61,750 nt of DNA from Bacteroidota bacterium. GTDB lineage: Bacteria; Bacteroidota; Bacteroidia; Chitinophagales; Chitinophagaceae. Of this stretch, positions 16,233 through 25,028 are shown piece after piece; the stretch's first letter is position 1, and the number at the start of each line of letters is the position of its first letter. The position numbers and the translations under genes were made by a program. The stretch covers positions 224-61,973 of the forward strand of contig JAFEAJ010000025.1 of the NCBI GenBank assembly GCA_018266455.1, given 5' to 3'. The notes under the pieces were generated by a model. The model ran no database searches and had not been told where the DNA came from. It worked only from the letters and a program-made list of their open reading frames with translations.

Positions 16233-16562
16233 TTATTGGCCTATTTTCTTGCTGTTTTGATTTAACTGCTGATTGAGGGCTTTCTGGTCAGCTTTTGTAA
16301 GATGGCCATGGTCTGTTTTGCGCATGTCCCTTTTTTCCTGATTAACTTCAGAAAGGTCCTTGCGGTCCTGTTGTGCCTGTGATTTGGTGAGGTCGCCTTC
16401 TTTGCGCTCATCTGTTATCCTTCTTTCCTGGTTATCTATCCTTCTGTTAACCTGGTTCACACGCGGGTGGTTCTTGATGTGGGTAGGCTGATGGCCAGGG
16501 CCCTGTGCTAATGCAGCCATTGATAAACATGCTCCGAGAACGGTGGTGATAATTGCTTTCAT
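16233..16562 (-). CDS. Small secreted charged protein, function unknown
   Basis: This 109-residue protein has a clear signal peptide (MKAIITTVLGACLSMAALAQ). The mature part of about 90 residues is rich in Gln, Asn, Lys, Arg and Asp, contains no cysteine, and is probably helical (RIDNQERRITDERKEGDLTK, then QAQQDRKDLSEVNQEKRDMR). Similar short helical periplasmic proteins are common in Chitinophagaceae but have no assigned role. The gene has its own terminator and is probably monocistronic. The predicted coding quality is good even though nothing is known of the function. Confidence 0.75.
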   Translation of the reverse strand: MKAIITTVLGACLSMAALAQGPGHQPTHIKNHPRVNQVNRRIDNQERRITDERKEGDLTKSQAQQDRKDLSEVNQEKRDMRKTDHGHLTKADQKALNQQLNQNSKKIGQ

Positions 16563-16746
16563 TTTTTCGGTTTTAAGTTTTAAATAATACTGGATTGGAA
16601 GGAGAAAAATTGACCGGGTTTAACCGGGAAAAATATCCTTTTTGTATTCAAAACGCATCACCTTGTGTTTAATTGAAATAAGGCCGGTCAATAACAATCC
16701 GTTTACAAGCGGTTAACAAATTAGCTGGGGCAACGGCAGGCTTACA

Positions 16747-17766
16747 TTATAAATCAGCGGCTGGTGTTTTGCTATTCTTCTTCATGTCCAACCTAAAGCT
16801 TAATGCCGCTTCTACGTAAAAAGAATTCGAAAGCGTTTCGGTGGTTTTAAATGTGCTGGTAGTGCTGGAGGTGGCTCCGCCTTTGGGTGTTGTTTTAATA
16901 TTTACCTGGTTAAGGTAGGTTGCAGGGTTTACAGGTATGGCATAATAAGGGGTGCAACTGAATGTCCATTTTTTATAATTATAATTCAGCGGAATTGAGA
17001 ATTCATAATCCAACACTTTTAAATGTCCCGGGGCCAGCTCATAGATCTTTGTGGCAGTAACAATTTTTTCAGTGCTGGTTTCCGTCACAGTAGAATCATT
17101 TTTATTCACGCTTTTTCCGTTTTTCAAAAACCTTCGTTGCTTATAGGCATCATGAAAATGCGTTGTGCCAATATTGGCAGCAAAACCGGGCTCCAGGCTC
17201 CATGCACCATTAGTGCCCCAGTCAAATTCATGCGAAATGCCCGGGTTAATCAGAAAATCGCTTGGGCCAGAGGTGAAACTGTACATAAAATTCCCGCTGA
17301 TCCCTACAATGCCCCAGCAGTCATAAGAAAGCTCGGCCCCAATAACGCTTTTGATTTCTGACCTTACCGAAACACTGGCGCTATTGTAATAATATTTATC
17401 CGCCTTCAATGTTCCTGAAAAATTTTCGCCGATGGCAAAATTATACCCTCCTTCCAATTCAACTGCATCAATTCTTTGGGCATAGCTGCTTGCCAGGTAG
17501 GATGCAGTAGCCTTTAAGTAGATGCCTGATTTATGGACATACTGCAGCGAAGGAGAAAAATAGGGAACAGGCAGAGAATCTTTTCTGCCATAATAAACAT
17601 CGTTAGCGCTGTAGCTCAGCATGAAGTTGAAATAGGATGTTTTTGGAATGCTGTTATCGATAGTGTCTCTTGATGTGCTATCGCTTTGTGCGTGCGCTAC
17701 GATTGTTATAAAAGAATAACCGATTATTAAAAGGGCAGTACAGGCTTTCTGCCAAAATGGTTTCAT
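16747..17766 (-). CDS. Secreted beta-barrel-like protein, function unknown
   Basis: The 339-residue protein begins with a signal peptide (hydrophobic residues about 10-24, ending AHAQ). After it come alternating aromatic/polar segments typical of outer-membrane beta-barrels, for example FNFMLSYSANDVYYG, YFSPSLQYVHKSGIYLKATA and FSCTPYYAIPVNPATY, with a final strand SFYVEAALSFRLDM. The last strand is not quite at the C-terminus, as a short basic tail follows. No family was recognised. It stands alone between the small secreted protein and purD on the same strand. An outer-membrane location is inferred from pattern only. Confidence 0.7.
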   Translation of the reverse strand: MKPFWQKACTALLIIGYSFITIVAHAQSDSTSRDTIDNSIPKTSYFNFMLSYSANDVYYGRKDSLPVPYFSPSLQYVHKSGIYLKATASYLASSYAQRIDAVELEGGYNFAIGENFSGTLKADKYYYNSASVSVRSEIKSVIGAELSYDCWGIVGISGNFMYSFTSGPSDFLINPGISHEFDWGTNGAWSLEPGFAANIGTTHFHDAYKQRRFLKNGKSVNKNDSTVTETSTEKIVTATKIYELAPGHLKVLDYEFSIPLNYNYKKWTFSCTPYYAIPVNPATYLNQVNIKTTPKGGATSSTTSTFKTTETLSNSFYVEAALSFRLDMKKNSKTPAADL

Positions 17767-17992
17767 ACAGGATATCTTTCAATAGTTAAAGTATAAACGG
17801 GAGAACGAAGTTCGCCCTACTTTATTGCCTTGCCTACTATTACAACCTTTTTACATTTACAGCAAAGCGCTGGCTGTATTTTGAAGCTTCCAATGGAATG
17901 CTTAATTAAATCTAAAGTTGCCATAGCGATGCGGTTATTACACTTTAGCATTTCTTCAGTAGCGTGCATCTATTGCCAGGGAAGTGCTGTTG

Positions 17993-19273
17993 CTATAGAA
18001 ATTCATACCCTATATCTCTTCTGTAATAAATACCATCATAATAAATTTGTTCCAGCACATCGCGTGATTTATCGACAGCTTCATATACCGTTTCGGCAAA
18101 TGAGGTAACGCAAAGCACACGCCCGCCATTTGTAACCACTTTTTCGTCTTTCATTACTGTGCCTGCATGAAAAATCAGGCTGTCGTTCGGAACTTCAATG
18201 CCCAAGCCTTCGATTACGAAATCTTTTTCATACGCAGCAGGATAACCACGGCTTACGGCAACAATGGTTATTGCTGTTCTTGCATCCACATTGATTTTAA
18301 CTGTATCCAGCTCCTGGTTGCAAGCGCTCACAAACAAACCTACCAGGTCATTTTCCAGTCTTGGAATAATAACTTCTGTTTCAGGATCGCCAAGACGGCA
18401 GTTGTATTCAATCACGAAAGGCTCATCATTCACTTTTATCAATCCGAAAAAAATAAATCCTTTGTAATCGATCTGCTCTTGCAACAAGCCTGCGATCGTT
18501 GGCCTGATGATTTTTTCTTCTACCTTTTTCATGAACGGCCCATGTGCAAAAGGAACAGGGCTTACAGCGCCCATGCCGCCGGTGTTAGGGCCTTTGTCCC
18601 CTTCATTGATGCGCTTATAATCTTTCGCTTCGGGGAGAAGGGCGTAATTTTTCCCATCTGTCAAAACAAACACGCTCATTTCTATACCTTCCAAAAACGC
18701 TTCCACTACTACCTTCTTGCTGGCATCGCCGAATTTCGATTGTTGTATCATCAATTCAAATTCAGCAATCGCTTCAAGATGGTTTTGACAGATGACCACT
18801 CCTTTTCCTGCAGCAAGCCCATCGGCTTTTAAAACAATGGGTAGCGAATGTTCATTCAAATATTTTATGCCCTCTTCATAATTATCAATAGTAAATTCTT
18901 TGTAACCGGCAGTAGGGATATTGTGGCGCTGCATGAAAGCTTTTGCAAAAGACTTGCTGCCTTCCAGCCGGGCACCTGCTTTAGAAGGGCCTATAAAAAA
19001 AATTTTTTCTAATTCAGGGTCTGCTTTGAAATAATCGCTCAATCCTTTCACCAATGGTTCTTCAGGGCCCACCACGAGCATTTCAATTTTCTTTTCCTTG
19101 CAAAATTTTCCTATTTCCTCAAAATTGCTGATGTCCAGTTCAACATTAATCCCGCATTGAGAAGTGCCTGCATTTCCCGGAGCAATATAAAGCGGGTTGG
19201 CCCAAACGCTTTGGTTCAATTTCCATGCAAGGGCATGTTCGCGCCCACCAGATCCTAACAACAAAATTTGCAT
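17993..19273 (-). CDS. purD: Phosphoribosylamine--glycine ligase PurD
   Basis: PurD is an ATP-grasp enzyme that joins glycine to 5-phosphoribosylamine in the second step of purine synthesis. The 426-residue length is typical. The N-terminus MQILLLGSGGREHALAWKL is diagnostic. The ATP-grasp domain shows VLKADGLAAGKGVVIC (about residues 140-155) and EAFLEGIEMSVFVLTDG, and the GDKGPNTGGMGAVSPVP loop and EYNCRLGDPETE metal-binding motif follow. It is not in an operon with other pur genes; purF lies about 15 kb away. Near-complete motif coverage makes the call secure. Confidence 0.97.
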   Translation of the reverse strand: MQILLLGSGGREHALAWKLNQSVWANPLYIAPGNAGTSQCGINVELDISNFEEIGKFCKEKKIEMLVVGPEEPLVKGLSDYFKADPELEKIFFIGPSKAGARLEGSKSFAKAFMQRHNIPTAGYKEFTIDNYEEGIKYLNEHSLPIVLKADGLAAGKGVVICQNHLEAIAEFELMIQQSKFGDASKKVVVEAFLEGIEMSVFVLTDGKNYALLPEAKDYKRINEGDKGPNTGGMGAVSPVPFAHGPFMKKVEEKIIRPTIAGLLQEQIDYKGFIFFGLIKVNDEPFVIEYNCRLGDPETEVIIPRLENDLVGLFVSACNQELDTVKINVDARTAITIVAVSRGYPAAYEKDFVIEGLGIEVPNDSLIFHAGTVMKDEKVVTNGGRVLCVTSFAETVYEAVDKSRDVLEQIYYDGIYYRRDIGYEFL

Positions 19274-19427
19274 AAACAGTTATTCAGTCCCGAAATTCCA
19301 ATTTCATGGCCAAATATCGAAATCAATTTTATGAATGGCAATAAAACCCAGATTGCTTTTTTTCATTTTTGATTTTTCAGTACTTTACGTAATTGTTCAA
19401 AAAATTACAATTATAAAACCATCTGTT

Positions 19428-21104
19428 ATGCAAGCACTGCCCGAAAAAAAAGGACACCCGCGCGGTTTATATGTTTTGTTTTTTACAGAAATGTGGGAAC
19501 GCTTCGGATATTATTTGATGATTGGTATTTTTTACCTGTACCTGAATGATACCGTAGGGCATGGCGGGCGAGGCATGGATACAGCTTCGGCAGTAAGTAT
19601 TGTGGGCACCTATGTGGCGCTGATTTATCTGACACCTTTTATTGGAGGATTAATTGCTGACAGGTACCTGGGATACATCAAATCTATTTTTCTTGGTGGC
19701 GGCCTGCTGGCCCTCGGGTATTTTTTGCTTGCATTGAATGGAAGCGATGCCGTGATGTACAGCGGCCTGTTTTTTGCCATTGTAGGCAATGGTTTTTTCA
19801 AGCCGAATATCAGCACATTGCTTGGGAATATCTATAACCGCCCTGACCTGAAACCCAAAAAAGATATCGCTTACAATATATTTTACATGGGCATTAACAC
19901 AGGGGCATTGGTCTGCAATTTTGTTGCTGCCTACCTGCACAATAAATACCAGGACAATAATGGCTGGGGAATTGCATTTTCGGCTGCGGGCTTTGGCATG
20001 GCGCTTAGTGTTATTTGGTTTGCTTTCGGACTGAAGCACATAAAACATGCCGATGTAATAAAACCCGTTCAGGAAGGGGATATGCCGATATCAAAAATTT
20101 TTATACAGGTTTTCCTGCCAGCGATCATAGCCGGGCTCATCGGCTGGTTTATACCGGGAAATATCCTGGGGTCCGATTCAAATGATGCCTTTATTTTTGC
20201 GTGTGTTCCTATTATCATTTTTTATTTCAACTTATGGCACCGCGCAAAAGGGTTTGAGCGAAAGCGCATCAGCACTTTGCTGATATTGTTTGGTGTTTCT
20301 ATTATTTTCTGGAATATTTATAACCAAAACTCTACTGCATTAACTATTTGGGCACAAACCTATACCGATCGCGAGGCCCCCAAAGCCATTCAGCCTGCAC
20401 TCGTACCTTTTGGCTCACTTGAATCGGTAAACACAAACCCAACCGAAGTGCCGATTGTTGACCAACAGTTCCGCGCAAAAACCGATGCTAATGGGAAAGT
20501 GCTTACGCAGCAGGGAACTGACTTATATTTCCAAAACCTGCAAAAAGACAAATATCCGCCCCCTGGTCAAGACCTGAAACTGGTGTCAACAAATATTTAT
20601 CAATCCATCAACCCATTTTGGATAATTGTTTTAACCCCGTTGGTGGTTGCATTTTTCAATTGGATGAAGGCAAGAAAAAAAGAGCTCTCTACTCCCAGCA
20701 AGTTTGCCTGGGGCACTTTGATCGCCGGTTTATCTTCAGTGGTAATGGTCATTGCCTGCCTGTCAACAAATATTTATACCAATAAAGTTTCCAGCTGGTG
20801 GATCATCAGCAGTTATGGTGTTTTTACAATTAGCGAATTGTTTGTCAGCCCGGTCGGGCTTTCCCTCACCTCTAAAGTTGCGCCCCGAAGGCTTACGGCA
20901 TTGATGATGGGGGGATGGTTCATCACAACTTCCCTGGGCGGGAAAATTTCGGGCATACTTGCTGGTTTCTGGGACAAGTTTGATAACAAAGCAGTGTTTT
21001 TTTCCATAAGTGCCGTAGCGGCCATTGTTGCCTGTTTTTTATTGTTGCCATTAACAAAGCGGCTGAATACTGTAGTGGAAGCTGCTGCTGCTGCTGACGA
21101 TTGA
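19428..21104 (+). CDS. Proton-dependent oligopeptide (POT/PTR2) transporter
   Basis: This inner-membrane symporter takes up di- and tripeptides with protons. The 558-residue protein has about 14 hydrophobic spans, longer than the 12-helix minimum and like DtpT-type bacterial POTs. POT hallmarks are FFTEMWERFGYYLMIG (about residues 20-35), which contains the ExxER proton-coupling motif, and FYMGINTGALVCNF in helix 5. A hydrophilic loop at about 310-370 separates later helices. ATG 19428 (MQALPEKKGHPRG) is chosen over an upstream 19335 start because it matches the cytoplasmic lead of the family. It may act together with secreted peptidases such as the M28 enzyme at 6.1 kb (inference). Confidence 0.93.
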   Translation: MQALPEKKGHPRGLYVLFFTEMWERFGYYLMIGIFYLYLNDTVGHGGRGMDTASAVSIVGTYVALIYLTPFIGGLIADRYLGYIKSIFLGGGLLALGYFLLALNGSDAVMYSGLFFAIVGNGFFKPNISTLLGNIYNRPDLKPKKDIAYNIFYMGINTGALVCNFVAAYLHNKYQDNNGWGIAFSAAGFGMALSVIWFAFGLKHIKHADVIKPVQEGDMPISKIFIQVFLPAIIAGLIGWFIPGNILGSDSNDAFIFACVPIIIFYFNLWHRAKGFERKRISTLLILFGVSIIFWNIYNQNSTALTIWAQTYTDREAPKAIQPALVPFGSLESVNTNPTEVPIVDQQFRAKTDANGKVLTQQGTDLYFQNLQKDKYPPPGQDLKLVSTNIYQSINPFWIIVLTPLVVAFFNWMKARKKELSTPSKFAWGTLIAGLSSVVMVIACLSTNIYTNKVSSWWIISSYGVFTISELFVSPVGLSLTSKVAPRRLTALMMGGWFITTSLGGKISGILAGFWDKFDNKAVFFSISAVAAIVACFLLLPLTKRLNTVVEAAAAADD

Positions 21105-21627
21105 TTTTTTATAGAATGGCAATTTTATATTCATCAGCAATAGAACCAATTGCCTGTTTAATTTTTATTGCTTCGGCATAGTTAAAACCTGATGAATCAA
21201 TCTTTGCGCAGCTGCCATCATTTTTGGCAATTTGAAGAATACTACGCTTATCATTTATTTGATTGGATGCCTATCTATAAAATTTCAAAATTTGTACGCT
21301 TTTTTTGTTTGTCGATTAGAACATAAGTTGGATGACCTGCTAATGAACGATCCCATTTAAAATTAAGGTTAGCGAAAACATCATGTGCAAAAAACAAATC
21401 GCTTATCGTGTGCAATGTTAAAAAAACATTGCAAAACCTGTTGCTGTCGAAAAGCCCCAATTATTATCCTGAATCTTGATTTTGCAGGTTTTGTTAAGCC
21501 GATTCTTAGTTCCATTATGTTTTTATTTATTGTGCCAAGCACAAGCAAATGGCACGAAAGGCATTGGCATTATTGCAGCTTTCCCTTCTAATAACACAAC
21601 CCTGGCCATTGGTTGCTAAAATGGCCG
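21105..21627. other. Gene-poor region with decayed coding traces
   Basis: This 523-bp stretch separates the POT transporter from apaG. It contains no intact gene. The minus strand carries the broken reading frames listed separately (21109-21515); the remaining 100 bp next to apaG holds nothing recognisable. Confidence 0.5.
21109..21515 (-). pseudogene. Probable decayed gene with frameshifts, family unknown
   Basis: Three consecutive minus-strand frames look like pieces of one small protein. An ATG at 21515 opens a 44-codon frame (MELRIGLTKPAKSRFRI...). The second frame, ending at 21275, contains NLNFKWDRSLAGHPTYVLIDKQ. A third open stretch (21109-21270), without a start, encodes a coherent tail with SGFNYAEAIKIKQAIGSIADE. 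The frames need two shifts to join. The pieces have natural amino-acid composition but no family was recognised. They could also be short unrelated frames. Confidence 0.3.
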
Positions 21628-22014
21628 TTAGCTCATTTTGAAAGGCACTATCATTTCGAAAGCGGGGATATTCACTTCAAACATTTTTTTGGAATGGAGG
21701 TTTTCCATTGTGTAAGTGCCATGCATTTTGCCCATTTCTGTGCGCAGGTTGCAGCCCGAGACATATTGGTAGCGCTCCTCAAGGTGCAGTGTTGGCTGAA
21801 CACCAACCACTCCTTCGCCTTCCACTTCCCGGAAGGAGCCGTTACTGTCAAAAATATGCCAGCGCCGGCGGTGCAGCTTTACAGGGAAGCTATTATGATT
21901 TTCCAGCGTAATGCGATAAGCAAACATGAATTCGCCTGACATGGGGTTGCTGTAATCGGGCTGGTAAAAAGTTTCCACGCTAACTTCTACGCCCTCAGAA
22001 ATTTTGTTTATCAT
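21628..22014 (-). CDS. apaG: ApaG domain protein
   Basis: The 128-residue protein is a single ApaG/DUF525 beta-sandwich domain. The family signature is visible through VEVSVETFYQPDYSNP, FAYRITLENHNSFPVKLHRRRWHI, the glycine-rich VEGEGVVGVQPTL and YVSGCNLRTEMGKMHGTYTM. In Proteobacteria ApaG is linked to cobalt resistance and Ap4A metabolism, but its molecular function is not settled; similar domains occur in F-box proteins. The ATG at 22014 gives the exact family length. It is monocistronic and divergent from icd. Confidence 0.93.
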   Translation of the reverse strand: MINKISEGVEVSVETFYQPDYSNPMSGEFMFAYRITLENHNSFPVKLHRRRWHIFDSNGSFREVEGEGVVGVQPTLHLEERYQYVSGCNLRTEMGKMHGTYTMENLHSKKMFEVNIPAFEMIVPFKMS

Positions 22015-22186
22015 GGAAACAAGTTTTGATAAAATTAAACAAATCGCGCTATTGCAAAAAACGATTGTGCGACAAATAATATTACAATGGCTAATCTATC
22101 TTATTTTTACGCAAAATAATCATGCATTTCTGTAATCCCAATGCATTTTTTGCCATTACAAACTTTATTTACAAAATACGACTAAC

Positions 22187-23638
22187 ATGAAAATAGCTGT
22201 AGCAAAAGGAGATGGCATCGGCCCGGAAATCATGGATGCCGCCCTGAATATTTTTAACGTAAACAAAGTGCCGCTGGAATATGAATTTGTGGAAATGGGC
22301 AAGTGGGTTTTTGACAAGGGTTTTTCCAACGGCATGACCCCCGAAGCAAAACATACCATTGAAGAACTGGGTATTTTATTCAAAGGGCCAATGGAAACGC
22401 CAAAAGGAAAGGGCGTTAAAAGCGTGAACGTTACAGCCAGGAAAACATGGAACACATATGCCAACAAGAGAGTGTTCCAGACATTACACGGCGTGGATAC
22501 CGTTTTTTCCAAAGCAGGAATACCCATTGATATTACTGTTGTACGAGAAAACATTGAAGACACGTATGGAGGCATTGAGCACATGCCGACGCATGATGTG
22601 GCTTTGAGCAGAAGGTTCATTACCCGCCCCGGAAGCCTCCAGGTAATAAAATATGCCTTCGAAATGGCCAAGAAGAAGGGAACGAAAAGAATTACCTGCG
22701 GCCATAAGGCAAATATTATGAAGCTCACCGATGGGCTGTTCCTGGAATGTTTTTATGAAGTAGCCAAAGAATACCCTGAGCTGAAATCAGATGATGTGAT
22801 TGTAGATGATCTTTGCATGAAGCTTGTTACCAGGCCTGACACATTTGATGTGGTGGTGCTCACCAATTTGCAGGGCGATATTGTGTCCGACCTTTGTGCC
22901 GGTTTGGTGGGCGGGCTTGGGTTTGCCCCTTCTGCAAACATTGGCGACCACATTTCTATTTTTGAAGCCGTGCATGGAACAGCGCCTGATATTGCCGGGA
23001 AAAATGTGGCTAACCCTACTGCATTATTATTAAGTGGCATTGCAATGCTTCGCCATTTAGGATTGATGGAAAATGCGGCTATTATTGAAAATGCTTTGCT
23101 TTTTACTTTGGAAAGCGGCATTCATACCGGGGATTTTGGCAATAAAAATATTCCTTCCGTGAACACAACAAAATTTGCAGAAGCTGTTATCAGCAATTTC
23201 GGGAAGACCCCGGCCCAGGGCGCTAAACCTTTATTGCCAAATATGCCGGTCACCCAAACGATGTTCAGGTTGGGCCAAAACCCAATGCTCGTGAGCAAAG
23301 AGATGAGCAAAGAAAAAATTGTTGGTGTGGATATGTTTATTGAAAGCGCCGAACAGCCGGAAGTAATTGCAAAAAAATGCCAGCGGCACGCAGGCGTTAA
23401 GTTCAATCTCATTAATATCAGCAACCGGGGCACACAGGTTTGGCCAACAGGTTCGGTTTATACCAATTTGGTGAATGAATACAATGTGCGTTTTGAAAGT
23501 ATAGACGGCTATCCCCTCAATCAACAAGATGTTATTGGTTTATATGTAAGCTTAAGCGGGGATTTTAAAATCTGTTCATCAGAATTGTTGAATATGTGGG
23601 GGGACAAGAAGGCTTATTCGCTGGCGCAGGGACAGTAA
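22187..23638 (+). CDS. icd: NADP-dependent isocitrate dehydrogenase, long form
   Basis: This TCA-cycle enzyme oxidises isocitrate to 2-oxoglutarate and CO2. The 483-residue protein has the isocitrate/isopropylmalate dehydrogenase fold in residues 1-335: GDGIGPEIMDAAL at 8-20, a substrate-binding VRENIEDTYGG, KANIMKLTDGLF with the catalytic Lys, the metal-binding DDLCMKLVTRPDTFDVVVLTNLQGDIVSD, and EAVHGTAPDIAGKNVANPTA. A C-terminal extension of about 140 residues follows, as in the long bacterial subtype. Cofactor use (NADP) is inferred from the subtype. It is monocistronic, with the start 21 bp beyond an A/T-rich stretch. Confidence 0.95.
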   Translation: MKIAVAKGDGIGPEIMDAALNIFNVNKVPLEYEFVEMGKWVFDKGFSNGMTPEAKHTIEELGILFKGPMETPKGKGVKSVNVTARKTWNTYANKRVFQTLHGVDTVFSKAGIPIDITVVRENIEDTYGGIEHMPTHDVALSRRFITRPGSLQVIKYAFEMAKKKGTKRITCGHKANIMKLTDGLFLECFYEVAKEYPELKSDDVIVDDLCMKLVTRPDTFDVVVLTNLQGDIVSDLCAGLVGGLGFAPSANIGDHISIFEAVHGTAPDIAGKNVANPTALLLSGIAMLRHLGLMENAAIIENALLFTLESGIHTGDFGNKNIPSVNTTKFAEAVISNFGKTPAQGAKPLLPNMPVTQTMFRLGQNPMLVSKEMSKEKIVGVDMFIESAEQPEVIAKKCQRHAGVKFNLINISNRGTQVWPTGSVYTNLVNEYNVRFESIDGYPLNQQDVIGLYVSLSGDFKICSSELLNMWGDKKAYSLAQGQ

Positions 23639-23738
23639 CAGCCGAGAGGTGAATTTGGAATTGGGATGTGCCTGTGCCTGGTGTACCGATATATTTGGGG
23701 CATCTACAAAAAAAATTTGAAGATGGTTTTGTAAAAAA

Positions 23739-24080
23739 TTAGATTCTTTTTGAAGAAGAATAATTGTTTTTTAGCAGCCATTGCAGCACTTTATCCCTCT
23801 GGTCGCCCTGGATAATTATTTCCCCCTCTTTTGCCGAACCGCCTGTCCCGCAAAACGATTTTAATTTTTTCCCAAGCTCTTGCAGGTCTTCTGCTTTCCC
23901 AACAAATCCGTTGATTAGTGTAACTGATTTGCCTGCACGGTGCTTGGTATCTAAGCGAATTGTCAGCTTTTGCTGTTTTGGCAAAAGTGTTTCAACATTT
24001 GTGTTGTTTTCTTCGAACTTAAAGCCAGGGTTGGTGCTATAAACGAAGCCATGAGCATCGGGTTTGTTTTTCTTGCTCAT
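23739..24080 (-). CDS. yciH: SUI1/YciH family translation initiation factor-like protein
   Basis: The 113-residue protein has an N-terminal tail of about 30 residues and then an eIF1/SUI1 domain: KLTIRLDTKHRAGKSVTLINGF, LGKKLKSFCGTGGSAKEGEI and IIQGDQRDKVLQWLL. Bacterial YciH is thought to influence initiation fidelity or to inhibit translation under stress; its exact role is not settled. It starts 7 bp after the nadC stop and is almost certainly transcribed from the nadC promoter. Confidence 0.92.
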   Translation of the reverse strand: MSKKNKPDAHGFVYSTNPGFKFEENNTNVETLLPKQQKLTIRLDTKHRAGKSVTLINGFVGKAEDLQELGKKLKSFCGTGGSAKEGEIIIQGDQRDKVLQWLLKNNYSSSKRI

Positions 24081-24087
24081 AGAATGA

Positions 24088-24942
24088 TCATATTAAAACT
24101 GCTTTCAGGCTCATGTCCAGGCTTTTTGCCTGGTGTATCAGTGCGCCGATGCTGATGTAATCTACACCGGTCTTAGCATAGTCAACAATATTGTTGATAT
24201 TAATGCCGCCACTGGCTTCCGTTTCATATTTTCCATTAATAATATTCAAGGCTTCTTCAATTTGGGCAGGCAAAAAATTATCCAGCATAATACGGTCTAC
24301 TCTTCCTGCAGCAACAACGCGCTTCACATCGTCTATATTTCGCGTTTCGATTTCAATTTTCAATTTTAACTTTTTCGCGTGCACATAAGCATTGGCTTTT
24401 TCTATTGCTTTTTCAATTCCCCCGCAATAATCAATGTGGTTGTCTTTTAGCATGATCATATCGTACAAGCCGAACCTGTGGTTTTCGCCACCACCAATGC
24501 GCACGGCTTCTTTTTCCAGCAAGCGGAAATTAGGGGTTGTTTTCCTGGTATCGAGGATCTTTGTTTTGTAGCCTCTTATCTTTGCCGCATATTCATGGGT
24601 CAAAGTCGCGATGCCGCTCATCCGTTGCATGCAGTTCAGCGTTAATCTTTCACATTGCAGAATGGTATGCACATGGGCTTCCAGTTCAAAAGCAAGTTCC
24701 CCGGCTTTCATTCCATCACCATCTTTTTTAAAAGCGTTAAATTTTGCAGAGGGCTCCAGCAGCTTAAAAATTTTTCCGGCAACAGCAACACCTGCCAGTA
24801 TTCCGTTCTGTTTAATTCTTAAAACCGCTTTGCCTTTGGCTCCAGGAGAAATACATGATAATGTTGAATGGTCGCCATCGCCAATATCTTCTTTCAAAGC
24901 ATTTTCTACCAAAACTTTCAACTGTTCATCAAAATTGAGCAT
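24088..24942 (-). CDS. nadC: Nicotinate-nucleotide pyrophosphorylase (carboxylating) NadC
   Basis: NadC makes nicotinate mononucleotide from quinolinate and PRPP, releasing CO2, in de novo NAD synthesis. The 284-residue protein shows the family order: EDIGDGDHST near residue 22, LNCMQRMSGIATLT, ILDTRKTTPNFRLLEKEAVRIGGGENHRFGLYDMIMLKDNH in the middle and EIETRNIDD, with IMLDNF and EASGGIN near the end. An ORF start at 25122 would run through the gldJ terminator and coding end, so ATG 24942 is taken. This ATG lies only 3 nt from a perfect -7 box, implying a leaderless transcript. nadA and nadB are not in the window. Confidence 0.95.
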   Translation of the reverse strand: MLNFDEQLKVLVENALKEDIGDGDHSTLSCISPGAKGKAVLRIKQNGILAGVAVAGKIFKLLEPSAKFNAFKKDGDGMKAGELAFELEAHVHTILQCERLTLNCMQRMSGIATLTHEYAAKIRGYKTKILDTRKTTPNFRLLEKEAVRIGGGENHRFGLYDMIMLKDNHIDYCGGIEKAIEKANAYVHAKKLKLKIEIETRNIDDVKRVVAAGRVDRIMLDNFLPAQIEEALNIINGKYETEASGGININNIVDYAKTGVDYISIGALIHQAKSLDMSLKAVLI

Positions 24943-24945
24943 GAG

Positions 24946-24953
24946 CAAAACTA
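24946..24953 (-). promoter_or_regulatory. Candidate -7 box immediately before nadC
   Basis: On the minus strand TAGTTTTG (perfect TAnnTTTG) is followed by CTC and then the nadC ATG. A TTG lies 21 nt upstream of the box, near the expected -33. A normal start site would place the mRNA 5' end at or beside the ATG. Confidence 0.5.
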
Positions 24954-24984
24954 AGCAAGAAAGCATGGCGAACCCAACAAAAAA

Positions 24985-25009
24985 AGCCATCCATTTTGTA
25001 TGGATGGCT
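24985..25009 (-). terminator. Rho-independent terminator of gldJ
   Basis: Arms AGCCATCCA (24985-24993) and TGGATGGCT (25001-25009) with a 7-nt loop lie 19 bp after the gldJ stop. On the minus strand the stem is followed by TTTTTTTG. It separates gldJ from nadC. Confidence 0.9.
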
Positions 25010-25028
25010 CTTTTGCATAAAAATACAT

